This document shows, piece by piece, positions 22,974-34,039 of a stretch of 64,000 nt of DNA (position 1 is its first letter; each line of letters begins with the position of its first letter). This stretch comes from Sequoia sempervirens (lineage: Eukaryota; Streptophyta; Pinopsida; Cupressales; Cupressaceae). A program made the position numbers and the translations under genes. The stretch lies in the NCBI GenBank assembly GCA_007258455.2, contig VDFB02196175.1, positions 22,980 to 86,979 of the forward strand, written 5' to 3'. Below the pieces are notes generated by a model, which was given only the letters and a program-made list of their open reading frames with translations, did not search any database and was not told the origin of the DNA.

Positions 22974-23035
22974 GAGCTTGAACCCACAACCTCAGGCTTC
23001 CCGAAATGGCTGGTGACCGCTGCACCAACTAACTG
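22974..23035 (-). ncRNA. tRNA-like module 1 (Pol III A/B-box-like)
   Basis: On the minus strand GTTAGTTGGTGCAGCGG (A-box-like, ending about 23017) is followed about 33 nt later by GGTTCAAGCTC (B-box-like, 22974-22984), a spacing typical of tRNA genes and tRNA-derived SINEs. No complete cloverleaf could be drawn, so it is a fossil or SINE head, not a tRNA gene. Confidence 0.45.
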
Positions 23036-23113
23036 ACTCTTTACTCAATATAGAGGCAGGTTCATTTTGTTAAATGGAAACAGTTGAATCCATTGAAAAA
23101 TGTGAGGTTGGCG

Positions 23114-23170
23114 GGAGTTGAACCCCGCATCGGCCGGGTTCCAAAATTGTCCTCCACCAACGAGCCATTC
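23114..23170 (-). ncRNA. tRNA-like module 2 (Pol III A/B-box-like)
   Basis: On the minus strand TGGCTCGTTGGTGGAGG (A-box-like, 23151-23167) is followed by GGTTCAACTCC (23114-23124), which matches the B-box consensus GGTTCRANNCC. The latter sits in a hairpin with a GCGGG/CCCGC stem. It is about 130 bp upstream of module 1 in the same orientation, suggesting a dimeric SINE head. Confidence 0.5.
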
Positions 23171-23910
23171 GACACTTTCAAGTTAATTTAGTGGCTTAGA
23201 TGGTTTTGATTAAGTTTCAAAAATAAATACCCCTTTAAGAAAATATAAATCCCTCTAAAATATATAACAATCAAATTTCTAAGAATTAAAATGGAAATCC
23301 CTATAACCAATAAAGCCCGAATAAAGGATTGAAAGGGCTAGAATAATATTGTTAAAGATTATAGGGAATATATCATAGATTTTTATATGTAAATGGGGGG
23401 ATTTCTATGTAAAAATGGAGAGATAAGGGGGATTTTTCAAAATATTTACTATGTAAGGGGGATTGAGTTGAAATTCCCAAATCAATTGGTTTTTCACCAA
23501 TTTGGGAATATTTGTGGTATAAAAAGGGGTAGAAGGGAGGTTGAAAGGCTAAGAGTTTTTAGTGAAGTGGTGAAGTAGAGAAATAGGTGATATGAAAGAG
23601 GGATCCTGAGGAGATCTTTGAGCCATTTTTGTACGTTGGAGTATCATCATGCTGCCGAAGTGCTTGAAGGAATGGTCTTGGTGCAATTGTAATTTCTATT
23701 TTGGAGATTAATCGGATCGGTCTCACTCTATTGGAGCGGACCTAGAGACGTAGTCATGTTTGTGGCGAACTTCATTATCAGATCGTTTGCACTTTCTCTC
23801 TTCTCTCTCAATTTTGTTTTTCACCTTAAGTTTTTAATGCATAATTTCAATAATGTATGCATGAATTGTATTTCCATTAAGTTGTTATAATTAAGCATTC
23901 AAATGCAATT

Positions 23911-24164
23911 AGTCTAGATCCTAATCAGATTAGTCCTATAGTCATTCATTGTGACAATCAGAGTGCCATCCATATCTCGAAGAATCCGGTTCACCATCAG
24001 AGGACCAAACACATCAAGATTCATATGCACTACATCAGGGAGCTGATACAGGACTAGGTCATTGATTTGTAGTATTGTCCTACAACACAACAGGTTGCAG
24101 AAATCTTCACCAAACCCTTCACTGAGAGTATATATCATCACTTGCGAGCTCTCTTGGGGGTGTA
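23911..24164 (+). pseudogene. Copia-1 pol, part 3: RNase H C-terminus
   Basis: Continues the RNase H domain after the solo LTR: VIHCDNQSAIHISKNPVHH (the HCDNxSA.. block), then RTKHIKIHMHYIRE and QVAEIFTKPF, ending at a TAG at about 24162. One internal TAG and a second stop where Gln fits were seen. Confidence 0.85.
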
Positions 24165-24445
24165 GGATGTTTCATTTGAGGAGGTCTCTCAACTTCTTCA
24201 TTCTCTCTTTTGGGGGGGCTTTTTCCTCACTTGAGGTTTTTCCCTTCTAATCTTTTTGAGTGCAGTTTCTTGTTTTTTCTCTCTTTTGGGGGGGAGTTTT
24301 TTCCCACGTGGTTTTCTCCTTTTCTTTGCTTTATAAGAGATTGCATTGCATTTGTACATGGGACCTAAAATGGCTTAGTTTTTGGGACCCATCTTGCATT
24401 GTTTGATTTTGTGTAAATTCTCCCTAAGTTGCACTTAAGGGGGGG
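24165..24445 (+). other. Copia-1 3' UTR and polypurine tract
   Basis: Short untranslated stretch with several TTTTGGGGGGG runs, ending in the polypurine tract CACTTAAGGGGGG directly before the 3' LTR at 24446. Confidence 0.8.
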
Positions 24446-24925
24446 TGTTGGTGTAATTAGAAGTGTTGTACCTTGTCCTAGGTCATGATTACACCTTAGT
24501 TAAGTTTACTTAGGGACCACATAGGAGGTAGTTGGAGAATTTCCACTTTTGGTGGACTTATCATGTTATTACTTTATCACTTCCACCATTCATGGACATA
24601 TCATGTGATTACCTCTCCACCTTTTGTGGGTGATCCACCATTTGTGGTGATTATCACATTATCACTTTTCCACTTTAGGTGGAGTGATAGATTTTCACAG
24701 TTGTCTCATGTCATAAGATTACGACACTTGTCATAATCTTATGCCCTTCTATGTTCTTACCTTGGCTATATAACCAAGGGGTCTCCTATGTGCTTTTGCA
24801 CATTTTATTTTCATCATTGGCAGAATATAGTTTATTCTTGTCATATTGTTTCTATCTCTCTTATGCTTGTTCTTTCTATTAGGCCTCTAAATTTTGGGTG
24901 GCTACCTTCATAGCCAATTCTTACA
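24446..24925 (+). repeat. Copia-1 3' LTR
   Basis: TGTTGGTGTAATT...CCAATTCTTACA; pairs with 16466-16938. Confidence 0.93.
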
Positions 24926-25271
24926 AAAAAAAGATTCTATATTATCAAATTTAAACTTGAAAAACATTTTAATTAAAATTCAAACACTAGGAACATGAAA
25001 ATGTTAGTTCATAGAACCAAATTTGAAGCCTAAAAACATGTAATTTACTTCTTCGACATTGACAAAAAAAAGTGGTGGAAATGTTAAACAATGATCAATA
25101 TTTTGTCAACACCATGAAAAAGTGTGTTTCTATGTTGGGCAAAGAATAAATTGTAAAAAATAACAAAGTATGTGCATCCTAAATCATGGGGGCCCCATGC
25201 CTTTTTACCATTTTTTGCAATTCCAAGAAATGTGAGCACATTATAACTTGCATTGAGAATACCAATGGGGG

Positions 25272-25312
<41 letters not shown>

Positions 25313-26016
25313 GTGGGATAGTTGTACCATGAGTTTAGGTTTATGATGAAGATTAATTTGTGGATGCATACATGTTTATGATTTGTGATTATATATTGAT
25401 GTATATGTGTAGAATTATAGATGGATATTCATATTTATGATAAATATTGCTTGATCGTGATTATGTATGGTTATATTATGTATAATTTATGATGATGTAG
25501 GAGGCCCATGTGGATATTATGCACAATGCATATAAGATCCATGAACTGTAATAGATGGGTGGGATATTGGATCAATATTATAATTATTTCTTTGTGTTAG
25601 AGAAGTATAAGGCTTAGTAGAATCCTTACTAGTAACAAAAATCATATAAGAAGTAGAAACCTTAGTAAAGACCATAAGGAAATAAGACTAGTGATGATTC
25701 TTCTTACTCTTAAAAGAAGAGGAAAATTTAGAAGTTAGGTTCTTAATAACAATCTAGAGGTTGTAATCCTATCTATAGTGATGAGCAAGGTTTAGATAAT
25801 TGAGTCAGTCATATTCTAGGCATCCAAATACTTTTGCATCATGTTATAAATATGGGAAATATGGTCATATCTTGATGTCTTATTTATAAGGGTTAGTTAC
25901 ATTTGGTGGGTGAGAGGCCTTTAGTTCTTATTGTTAGTAGATGTCACTAATTATGTAATATATATATGTGGGATAGAAAACCACTAGGATATATATACTA
26001 GGGCTCTATTAAGAAG
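24926..26016. other. Intergenic DNA with a (GA)n microsatellite
   Basis: No gene seen. G8 followed by (GA)n occupies about 25267-25310. The rest is AT-rich with many ATG/TAT runs. Confidence 0.7.
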
Positions 26017-26935
26017 ATATCATGTATACCCTAAATCCTAAAGCCTAAGCCTTAAACCCTAAAACCTATATGTTAAACCTTAAAACTTGGAATTAATAAT
26101 ATAACATAAACAAAAAATTAGATTTAATCCTAAACCCTTAACTCTCAACCCTCCCTTATCAATCATAAACTATAAACCCTAAACCCTATATGCTAAACTA
26201 AAACTTGACATTAATAATTTAACACTAAAACCTAAAAAAAATAATCCCTAAATCCTCAACATTCAACCCTCCCTTATCAATCATAAACCATAAACCATAA
26301 ACCCTAGACCCTAAACCCTGTATGGTAAACCCTAAAACCCAACATTAATAATTTAACACTAAAACCTAAAAAAAAATTTAATCCATAAACCCTCAACACT
26401 ACATTAACCATTAACCCTTAACCCTAAATCCTAGACCTTGAACCCTAAACCCTATACGCCAAAACCTAATTCATGACATTAATAATACAAGACTAAAACT
26501 TAAAAATATTTAATCCTTGAACCATCAATGCTCAACTATCCCTTATCAACAATAAATCCTAAACCCTAAGCCCTAAACCCCAAAATCTATACGCTAAACC
26601 CTAAAACCTGACATTAATAATTTAACACTAAAACCTAAAAAAATAAATTTAATCCCTAAACCCTAAATGCTCAACCCTACATCATCAACCCTAAACCTTA
26701 TATGCTGAACCCTAAAACCTTACATTAATAATATAACACTAAAACCTAAAAAAAAATCCCCAAACCCTCAATGCTCAATCCTCCATCATCAATCGTAAAC
26801 CTAGACCATAGGCCCTAAACCTTGAAACTTGACATTAATGATTTAACACTAAAACCTAAAAACTTAAAATTAATGCCTAAACTCTCAATGCTTAACCCTC
26901 CATCATCAACCATAAAATCTAAACCATGAAGAATT
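26017..26935. repeat. Telomere-like satellite: degenerate CCCTAAA repeats on a 110-135 bp period
   Basis: Dozens of copies of CCCTAAA and near variants (plant telomere motif) are organised in about seven larger units. Each unit carries ACATTAATAATTTAACACTAAAACC, with the ATTAAT anchor at 26092, 26210, 26344, 26478, 26613, 26724 and 26834 (steps 118, 134, 134, 135, 111, 110). Orientation is constant. The degeneracy and unique DNA on both sides show it is interstitial, not a chromosome end. Confidence 0.85.
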
Positions 26936-28040
26936 TAGAAAGAGAGAGAGAGGTGATATGGGGAGTAGAGAGGGAACGAGGGAGGAGAGAGGGAGAGAGG
27001 TAGGGTGGGATACGGGGGGAGATTTTCTCTTCATAGAAATGCAAGTGCATTATAATGAACTTGTATTTTTGTGAAGAGAAAGGGACAGAGTATGAGGAGA
27101 GCCACTTTCTTCACAAATTATAATGCACGTGTTATAATGTGAGCATACTATAACATGCTCATGTTATTACCTACTTTAGAAATTTTAACCCTTAGGGTTG
27201 GATTTTCCTTGGGCATCCAACCCAAAGGATTGGACTTACATGTCAATGACCACAAATGTGTTTTTGGAAAATTCTAAAAATGACACAAAGTCGAGCATGC
27301 TCTCCATCAGGTTTGCACATCCTTCAATGTCAAGTTAAAAAAAAAATAACATCGAGCTCCCTCTTAGTTTTCAAACCATCTAATTCTTTTTTATGTTTCA
27401 AATATTTTAAGATTTTGATCTTTAATTTTTTTGCTAGTGTCTCCATTTTTTGTTAAAAACCTACGTATAGTTTTTTTGGTTTCATTTTTTACCCGTTCAT
27501 CAAAATTTGAAACAAATTACATTTTTACAAACTAGACTCCATTCTTTTTACATACAATTTATTTATTTATTTTTGATTAGTTTCCAATAAAAAGGGGGGG
27601 GAGCATGCTCAAATTTTTTTTAGGATGTGTCCACTTTGAAAATTAGTAAAAAATCATATATTCATTAAAAATTAGCAAACAAATTGAGCATAAACTACAT
27701 GATGTTAGCTAAGTTTTCACTGAAGTGATTTTTAAAATACTATTTTTTTTTTAACATTTTAGGGGGCCACACTTGATGCTATGTTATGTTTTTTTGATAA
27801 AAAGAAGAGCACTTTGTGTGGCTCCCCTATTTGAACCTCTTAATCTCCACCATTTAAAATAAGATAGTTTAGAAATTAGATTCAAAACACTACAACTCTT
27901 GTTCTTGTTGCATCTTCAAATTTTGAGCATAAATATCTTCAATTTCTCATCCAAGATCAATGTTTCCTAATTTTAAAAAGTGGCATATTAAGACCCCCTT
28001 TTGGTTCCCCATTTCCTTGCACATACCCACAATGTCTACA
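26936..28040. other. Intergenic DNA, GA-rich at left
   Basis: 26938-27020 is a purine-rich GAGAGG-type run. Nothing coding beyond. Several G and T homopolymers near 27580-27600 and 27740-27760. Confidence 0.6.
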
Positions 28041-28742
28041 AAAAGTGGGAGAATGCTGGGAAAATGTGTATTGTTCAACTTACATAATGTTATAATGTAT
28101 AATTAATATTATTTATGATGCACCTAAGGGATATAGGGATGCATGCATCACATGGGTTAACATTCTTGGGGCCACTTTATGTGTTGTATGTAACATTGGG
28201 ATAAATATTTAATTGGGTTTGCACATTAAGAAAATATTTAATATTGCAAAAAAATAGTACCAACAATTAAATGAGGGGGGAAATGGGTTTGTAAGCTAAT
28301 GGTATTAGTCACATGCTTTATGTAATACCACTTCATGGTTTTGTGAAAGCTTGTTTTTAAAAAAATAAGCACACACGTATTTGTTGAGGTTGGCTAGTTT
28401 GAGAATCTCTTGCAAGTAGCACATGTGAGGAGAGGAATTATGGATTAGGATGTGTAGTTACATGATTCTTATTTTCTTATTTACATGGAGTACATTTAGA
28501 GAGCTTGACATTTTAGAGGTATTCATGGAGACTCTGTAGATGTAATTTTTATTCATGAGATAATACATTGAATGTGGACAAGTTTAGAGGCTATGCTTTT
28601 ACATCTTGAGGGTTTTCCCAAGGTATACATTGTGTCATCTTGATGGTATGTTTTTCCATTCCATTTGCATGATTTACTCTTTTTGGGTTATGTGGAAATA
28701 GTTCTATATGATTGTAAAATTGTATTTCACCATCATCTACCA
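28041..28742 (+). repeat. Putative copia LTR with polypurine tract
   Basis: AAAAGTGGGAGAA at 28041-28053 is a classic copia polypurine tract, followed by TGCTGGGAAAATG as an LTR start. The last part (GGGTTTTCCCAAGGTATACATTG near 28610) resembles the U5 of many plant copia LTRs. The right end, near 28742, is approximate. The internal region to the left was not recognised. Confidence 0.45.
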
Positions 28743-28859
28743 CATCCCCCAATAATGGTACTAGACCTCAATATGATTCATCTTTGCATGGAAGGTTAGG
28801 TTCATTACTAGACATATGACACTCTATTTGTGACAATGAACTATAATGGCTCCTACCTC

Positions 28860-29880
28860 TATCCCAACATTTGAACATAATATCTTAATATTTATGGCTT
28901 TTATACAAGTATGAGTTTATACCATGTACTCTACTAAAATGGACAAAGGGACCATGTATCCTTTTGCTTACTCATCCAATTTATTACACTGCCAAACATA
29001 GTGAAAACATATCCATTGGTTCATCTTCTATTGTTTACATCTCCAACGCAATTTGAATCAACAAATCTATGAATATAAGCTAAATTTTTATCCCCTATAT
29101 GATAACCATGATAACATGCTTGGAATAATTAGAATTACCCTACAATTGCTTGAATACCCTTTTCATTGCATCCCAATGTACTCATCTAACATTAGTCATA
29201 AATTAGCTAAGGAATCTCATTGCTTAGGCAATTATTGGTTTTGTGTAAACCATTTAACATACATCAAAACCCTAACTATACTAGTATAAGATACTTTTCT
29301 CATATCTTCCATCTCACTAGGAGAAATTGGACAATGCTTAAAAATATTTTTTCCCCATCATAACAAGAGCACACAATGACATGCAATATGACATGTTAAA
29401 CCTCTCCAACATTGAGTTCATATACTTACTCTAGCCTAACCAAATTTTTATGTGCACCCTATCTCTTTTGATCTCCATCCCCAATATGTACCTAGCTTCT
29501 AATACATCCATCTAAAACTATGTTTAAAGTTGATGCATCAATTTACAAATCAAATGTTTCCCATTACCAAAAATTATCACATCATCAAAATGTAAGGCAA
29601 TAATGAGAATACAATCACCATCCATCTTACAATAGATGTAATGATTCAATTTAAATCTCAATAATCTTAAACTTAACACAAATTAATTAAATTTTAGGTA
29701 CCACATCCTAGGAGATTGCTTAAGACCACACAGATATTTCTTCAATTTATAAACCAAATGTTCCTTACCTTTCTCAATATAATGCTCTAGCTTTGTTATA
29801 TAAATCTCTTCCTCCAAATAACCATGAAAAAAATTGTGTTCATATCCATCTCTCAACCTCAAGATCATATGTTTCAATAA
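28860..29880 (-). pseudogene. Copia-2 reverse transcriptase / RNase H remnant
   Basis: The best piece is 29683-29877: GYLEEEIYITKLEHYIEKG, then KLKKYLCGLKQSPRMWYLKF, the RVT_2 region just before the active site. About 29590 reads LHFDDVIIFG, where copia RT has YVDDMI.TG. Nearer 28990 a decayed RNase H block is readable (TNGYVF, then INWMSKQKD in shifted frames). Stops are frequent. Confidence 0.65.
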
Positions 29881-30469
29881 GAGACAATAGAAATTGAGAA
29901 AATGTCAGCTTTTCTACTAGGGGGGAAATCTCACCATAATATATTCCCTCAACTTGGGAATAAACCTTTACAACCAATCTTGCCTTGTACTTTTAACACT
30001 GCCATCAAATCTTAATTTTCTTTTGAACACCCATTTGCATCCAACAAACTTTATTCCATCAGGAAAATATACTAGGTGTACTATGATTTATTTTATTCAA
30101 ATCAACCATCTCCTCATCCATTGCAACCTTCTAGGACTCTACATCATACATAATAATAACCCATTTTATATACTTAAGCTTGTTAGTGTTAGTAATCAAA
30201 GAAGAAATATATCTCCAATCAAAGGGAGTATACCTATCTGTTTTTTGTGTTTTTGAGTGGACCTTCTCAATAATTGACTTGGAGGCTTTATATCCTCTTC
30301 AAAACACTCTAAAATATTTGGGATCTCTTCCTCTTCATGTCCTTTATGGGTTTATAGTTCAACCTTCTCAATATTTAGGGCTAGTCAAACCACATCATTC
30401 TTTCTATACTTCTCTAGTTGCAATACTATAGAAGAAGGCTTGACTTATCCAAAGGTAACACAATTTTTG

Positions 30470-31365
30470 TAGAAAAATATCTCAACCATATGGTCCCGAG
30501 TACTTAATCCTTTCATACCAACACCTTATCTAATGAAGATACATTTTATAGCCTTGGTTTCTTTAACTTTTAACATTTATTCTTAAGCACATGTGTGCAT
30601 GCCTCACAACCAAAGACTCAAAGGTGTCTTAATTAGGGATTTTTTACTGACCAAACCTCTATATGTGTCTTATCAACAAGAGTCGATGTAGGAGACTTGT
30701 TAACCAGATAATAAATTGTGGAAAAACCACTTCTGCCCAAACTTTTTGATATAGACTAGCTCTGTTGAGTATACTCCTAGCCCTCTCTATCAACATCATG
30801 TTTCTTCTTTTTGCAACTCCATTCTATTGAGGGGTGTACAAATTTATCTTATATCTTACTATACCATTATTGTTACAGGATCTATTGAAATATATTGAAA
30901 AAAATTCACTACCATTATCAATCCTCAACATCTTAATTTTTTCTACTAATCTGATTCCCTACAAGAGCCTTAAAATATTTATAATGATTGAAGGCTTTAG
31001 ATTTACTTCTAATGAAACATACCTATGTACTTCTACTATCATTATCAATAGAAAAAAAATATTTTACATCAAAGAAATACTAATAGGACCACATACATCA
31101 TAATGGATTAAATCCAACACCCTACAAAGTATATGAAAACTAGAATAACCATGAATGCAATTTTGTCTTTCATATAGATAATGTTCACAAAAAATCAAAT
31201 TCAAGATTACAATCATTTAACCCATCAGCAAGGATTTTACTTTTAGGGTCTTTAAAGCCTTCCCATACATGTGACCTATCCATTGGTGCCATAACATTAT
31301 TTTCTTTGCTAGTAGCTTAGTCTCTAGAGCATGATCACCCTTAGATACTTATAAAGAATTATCAT
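30470..31365 (-). pseudogene. Copia-2 integrase remnant
   Basis: From 31350 leftward on the minus strand: IMLWHQWIGHMYGKALKTL (integrase HHCC region), RIDNGSEFFS (second catalytic Asp), then YTPQ-stop-NGVAKRRNMMLIERAR near 30800. There the catalytic Glu of DDE is Lys and TAG replaces a Gln codon. HLxVFGCEA follows near 30610. Same Glu-to-Lys change as in copia-1. Confidence 0.7.
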
Positions 31366-31381
31366 CAAAAGTAGACACACC

Positions 31382-31394
31382 ACACCTCTTTTTT
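31382..31394. repeat. Target-site duplication of LINE-B, left copy
   Basis: ACACCTCTTTTTT, identical to 33967-33979 on the right of the insertion. Confidence 0.75.
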
Positions 31395-32422
31395 ATTTTT
31401 GATTAACACATAATAGGTTTTGAAGGGTACCTAAAACCTTTTACAAAAGAGAAGGCAACACAAAGATAAAGTAGTAAAGCTGCCCCAAAAAACAATAGGA
31501 TGATTGAACCACAATCAACCACCATAAAAAAAAACCACATAAAAGGCGACCACAAAACAACAACTATAGAAGATTTTTTAGCATCCTTGCCAGATCCATA
31601 TCCTTGGTTATCACCTTGTCATCTATCTCCATGATTTCTTTGACATCCCACATAGGAACCACATTTCTTTTCTATCTTTCTATGGGTACGAACACATGGA
31701 CTAGTCCCCAAATCAGTAGCTTGCTTACCCATCTCAAAGTCCTCACTCACAACCTACTTCGATGGGTCAAAGAAGAGGGACTTTCCAGCCCATTCTTTTT
31801 CTTTCTCATTTAGTAACACCAAACCTTCAACTGTGGTCTCAAGAAAATCCTTGCTAAGGTCAATCAAGAAATTAAGATCTTTACGAATTTATAAGGAGTT
31901 CCTTTCCAAAGCAGAAACTTGGATCATGGTCTCTTTTCAATTTAGCAAAATCCTCCACCATTATGCCTATAGTAGAGTTCAATGACCTAACCATGCTAAA
32001 AATAGAATCTTTCTTCCTAAAACTTCTCAGAGTGGAGATGTTACAACGAGCAATTATAGCATACTTACCATGAAGATCCTAGACCTCTTAAATGAGCCAC
32101 ATGAGTAGGTTAAAAAAGACATCCACCCCATCCTTCACCAAACCCGACGCTTGATTAAAATCCAACGAGCCTCAATATAGACCCCTCCCCTAATGAGAGC
32201 TCATTGAAGGATCCTCCTCTTCCTAAACACTAGCATGTGACACAAACTGTTCTTTGCCTTTTCATTCAAAAAATGAAACTACAGGGGACGCATCCAAATT
32301 AACAAAATTTTCCGGATTCACCTCCCCTTTAGCAGGGACCCTCCTATCCCCACCACAGTCCAATTTTTTTCATCAATAGAAATTTTCACCACCCCACACA
32401 CCTTAGTAATCTCGAAACCCTC

Positions 32423-33380
32423 CTATAAATTCTCCTCCACAACATGGGAAACAACAACACTCACTGACCCTTGTTTAGGAACCTTCCTACCACTTCCTTT
32501 CCCCTCCAAATCTGCCTCTTCACAATCAACCAAAATTTTCCACTTCCCACGTGAGGAAGAGGGCTTCACATTCTTCACGGAGCTTTTCCTAACCCTAACT
32601 GAAGGATTAACATAATCCAAATCCATCTGGTAGCCATCAGACCAGGTCGTAGAATCATACCAAGACTTTGTCTTGCCATCACCTTCCTCCTCCACTAACT
32701 AAAATTTCCCCTTCAACTTAGCCTTGTTCTTGGCCTTGCAAGCCTTACTTGGAATAGGGGAAGCAATAACATATCTTGCTTTGATATGCTCCATAATTAA
32801 AAGCATCAACTTTTCATGTAAAAAGGGGTTGTTGGGATTCTTTCTGTAATCCATAATCCCATTCTCCAAAGGCGAAAGAAGATAAAATGAGAAGGAAACA
32901 AACTTACCATGGCAAAAATGGTTTAGTAGCACAAAATGATGCACATAAATAGTTGAGTATCTCCCATCCAAGGTAAAGTACTGCATAAGAGCCATAGCCA
33001 CATCTTCCTGAATTGGTTTAATTGTGGTTCAATCAAAGCCACCACACTGGAGTTTAACAATTTTTTCCTTCTCTTTATCCCTCAGGAAGTTCATTTTTTC
33101 CACCCCAAACATGGATTTTTCTCTAAAGAATTTCCTCCCCTAAGTCGACAACCCTATAAATTTAGCTATGAACTCATTCACAGTGATATCAATTCCAAAC
33201 ATACTAAGTACCCAATTGTGCCAAGCTTCCACAAACTCCTATGAGGTCTTAGAATCAAACCTGTGTAATTTATCCATGAAAGGAGTGACCCTACCTTTCT
33301 ACAAAATCTCCCAAACTTCATCATTACCTTTGGTCTCAAAACACGAAAAGCGCTTCGTTCTACATCTGTCACCCCCCATC
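32423..33380 (-). pseudogene. LINE-B ORF3 (conserved ORF downstream of RNase H)
   Basis: Minus-strand reading in pieces: near 33300 VTPFMDKL; near 33170 GIDITVNEFIAKFIGLST; TTIKPIQ near 33020; 33001-32699 open with YFTLDGRYSTIYVHHFVLLN, FVSFSFYLLSPLE and FLHEKLMLLIM. It ends in a Ser/Lys-rich stretch (32695-32423) with TTWSDGYQM. It aligns block for block with 36628-37736 of LINE-A. Not RT, nuclease, RNase H or a CCHC protein. I recall similar predicted proteins in conifer genomes but cannot name a family. Several stops (three of them at Gln/Trp-like positions) make this copy dead. Confidence 0.6.
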
Positions 33381-33748
33381 TCCAAAGGCACTGAGTAATT
33401 CTTAGAAATGAAACCCCACAAAGCACAAATGCATATAATCAAGAAAGTCAAGGAGGAAATCTCACCCAGAAAGTGTGTGATCCTGAATTTCAAGGTACAA
33501 ATAAAGATAAAGGCCCGATCCCTCCTGAGATTACAACTCATCCTCCCACAATTTCCAATAAGAGCTATGGTCATCAAGTGTCTAATCGACATAAGAGGGT
33601 AATCATTAAATCGCCATCCCTTAGAATTACCATAAAATTCGCCCCCCTTCAAAGATTTAGGGACTATCATTATTAAGCAATGTAATAAGAACCACCGAGA
33701 GGTGGTCATTAAAATCCCATGACCTAGCCGAAGACACACCAAGGTTAG

Positions 33749-33966
33749 CTAAAAGTGTGCAACACCATTAGCCTCGTGAAAAGCATGGGAAATGCAGACT
33801 TCTTCAAAGTTATTCAACAAAGAAAGAGCATCAAAGATAAGTCCTTCAATGAACCAAGAAGGAGTGAGCTTCCTAAGGCAGTTGATAATATTCGACGAGT
33901 CCCCTTCCAACCAAATTCTGGAACCGCCTTCTCCCTTGCCAATTTTAAACCGTGATAGACTACAAC
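33749..33966 (-). pseudogene. LINE-B RNase H domain, 5'-truncated
   Basis: Reads WLEGDSSNIINCLRKL, then FEEVCISHAFHEANGVAH, the second half of a plant LINE RNase H (EGDS...; H..REaN..AD). The first half, with the initial catalytic Asp and Glu, is missing because the insertion is 5' truncated here. Confidence 0.7.
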
Positions 33967-33979
33967 ACACCTCTTTTTT
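33967..33979. repeat. Target-site duplication of LINE-B, right copy
   Basis: ACACCTCTTTTTT, identical to 31382-31394. Confidence 0.75.
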
Positions 33980-34039
33980 TTTGGTTCCAATGATGAAGGT
34001 AAATATTTTGTAGATCTCTTCACTATAATAATTGGAGAA

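Larger units (their letters stand above)
22358..23910 (+). mobile_element. Solo LTR (about 1.55 kb) inserted in copia-1 RNase H
   Basis: The RNase H frame stops at 22357 and resumes near 23916, defining an insertion. It starts TGATCTAGGGG and ends GCAATTA (TGAT...ATTA, consistent with an original TGAT...ATCA), flanked by GTCTT on the left and GTCTA on the right, a 5-bp duplication with one mismatch. A TATA box (TATAAAAA at 23518-23525) lies behind a small inverted repeat (CCCAAAT...ATTTGGG). No protein-coding region. It carries two tRNA-like modules on the minus strand. Confidence 0.65.
16466..24925 (+). mobile_element. Ty1/copia retrotransposon, complete structure but inactive (copia-1)
   Basis: The two LTRs (473 and 480 bp) differ at roughly 24 sites plus a 7-bp indel by hand count. 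A perfect initiator-tRNA-Met primer-binding site follows the 5' LTR and a G-rich polypurine tract precedes the 3' LTR. Gag, protease, integrase, reverse transcriptase and RNase H follow in copia order. Flanking bases AAAAC (left) and AAAAA (right) match at 4 of 5 positions, compatible with a decayed duplication. Stops, a gag frameshift and a 1.55-kb solo-LTR insertion in pol make it non-autonomous. It is younger than the gypsy element to its left. Confidence 0.92.
31395..33966 (-). mobile_element. LINE-B: 5'-truncated LINE inserted in copia-2
   Basis: A 2.57-kb insertion bounded by the 13-bp direct repeat ACACCTCTTTTTT, with copia-2 sequence on both sides. Reading the minus strand it begins inside an RNase H domain and continues through ORF3. 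It ends at TTTTTGATTA...AATAGGTTTT...ACCTAAAACC (31396-31432 on the + strand), the same 3' terminus as LINE-A at 35887-35930. 5' truncation and a variable-length duplication are hallmarks of target-primed reverse transcription. Confidence 0.75.

Noticed and set aside
22974..23170. Functional tRNA genes
   Set aside because: A/B-box-like motifs exist but no acceptor stem or anticodon arm could be formed convincingly.
26017..26935. A true chromosome end
   Set aside because: CCCTAAA repeats are degenerate, interleaved with a non-telomeric core and flanked by ordinary DNA on both sides.
33168..34013. Several + strand open stretches across LINE-B
   Set aside because: They oppose the RNase H and ORF3 readings, have no family motifs and overlap one another.
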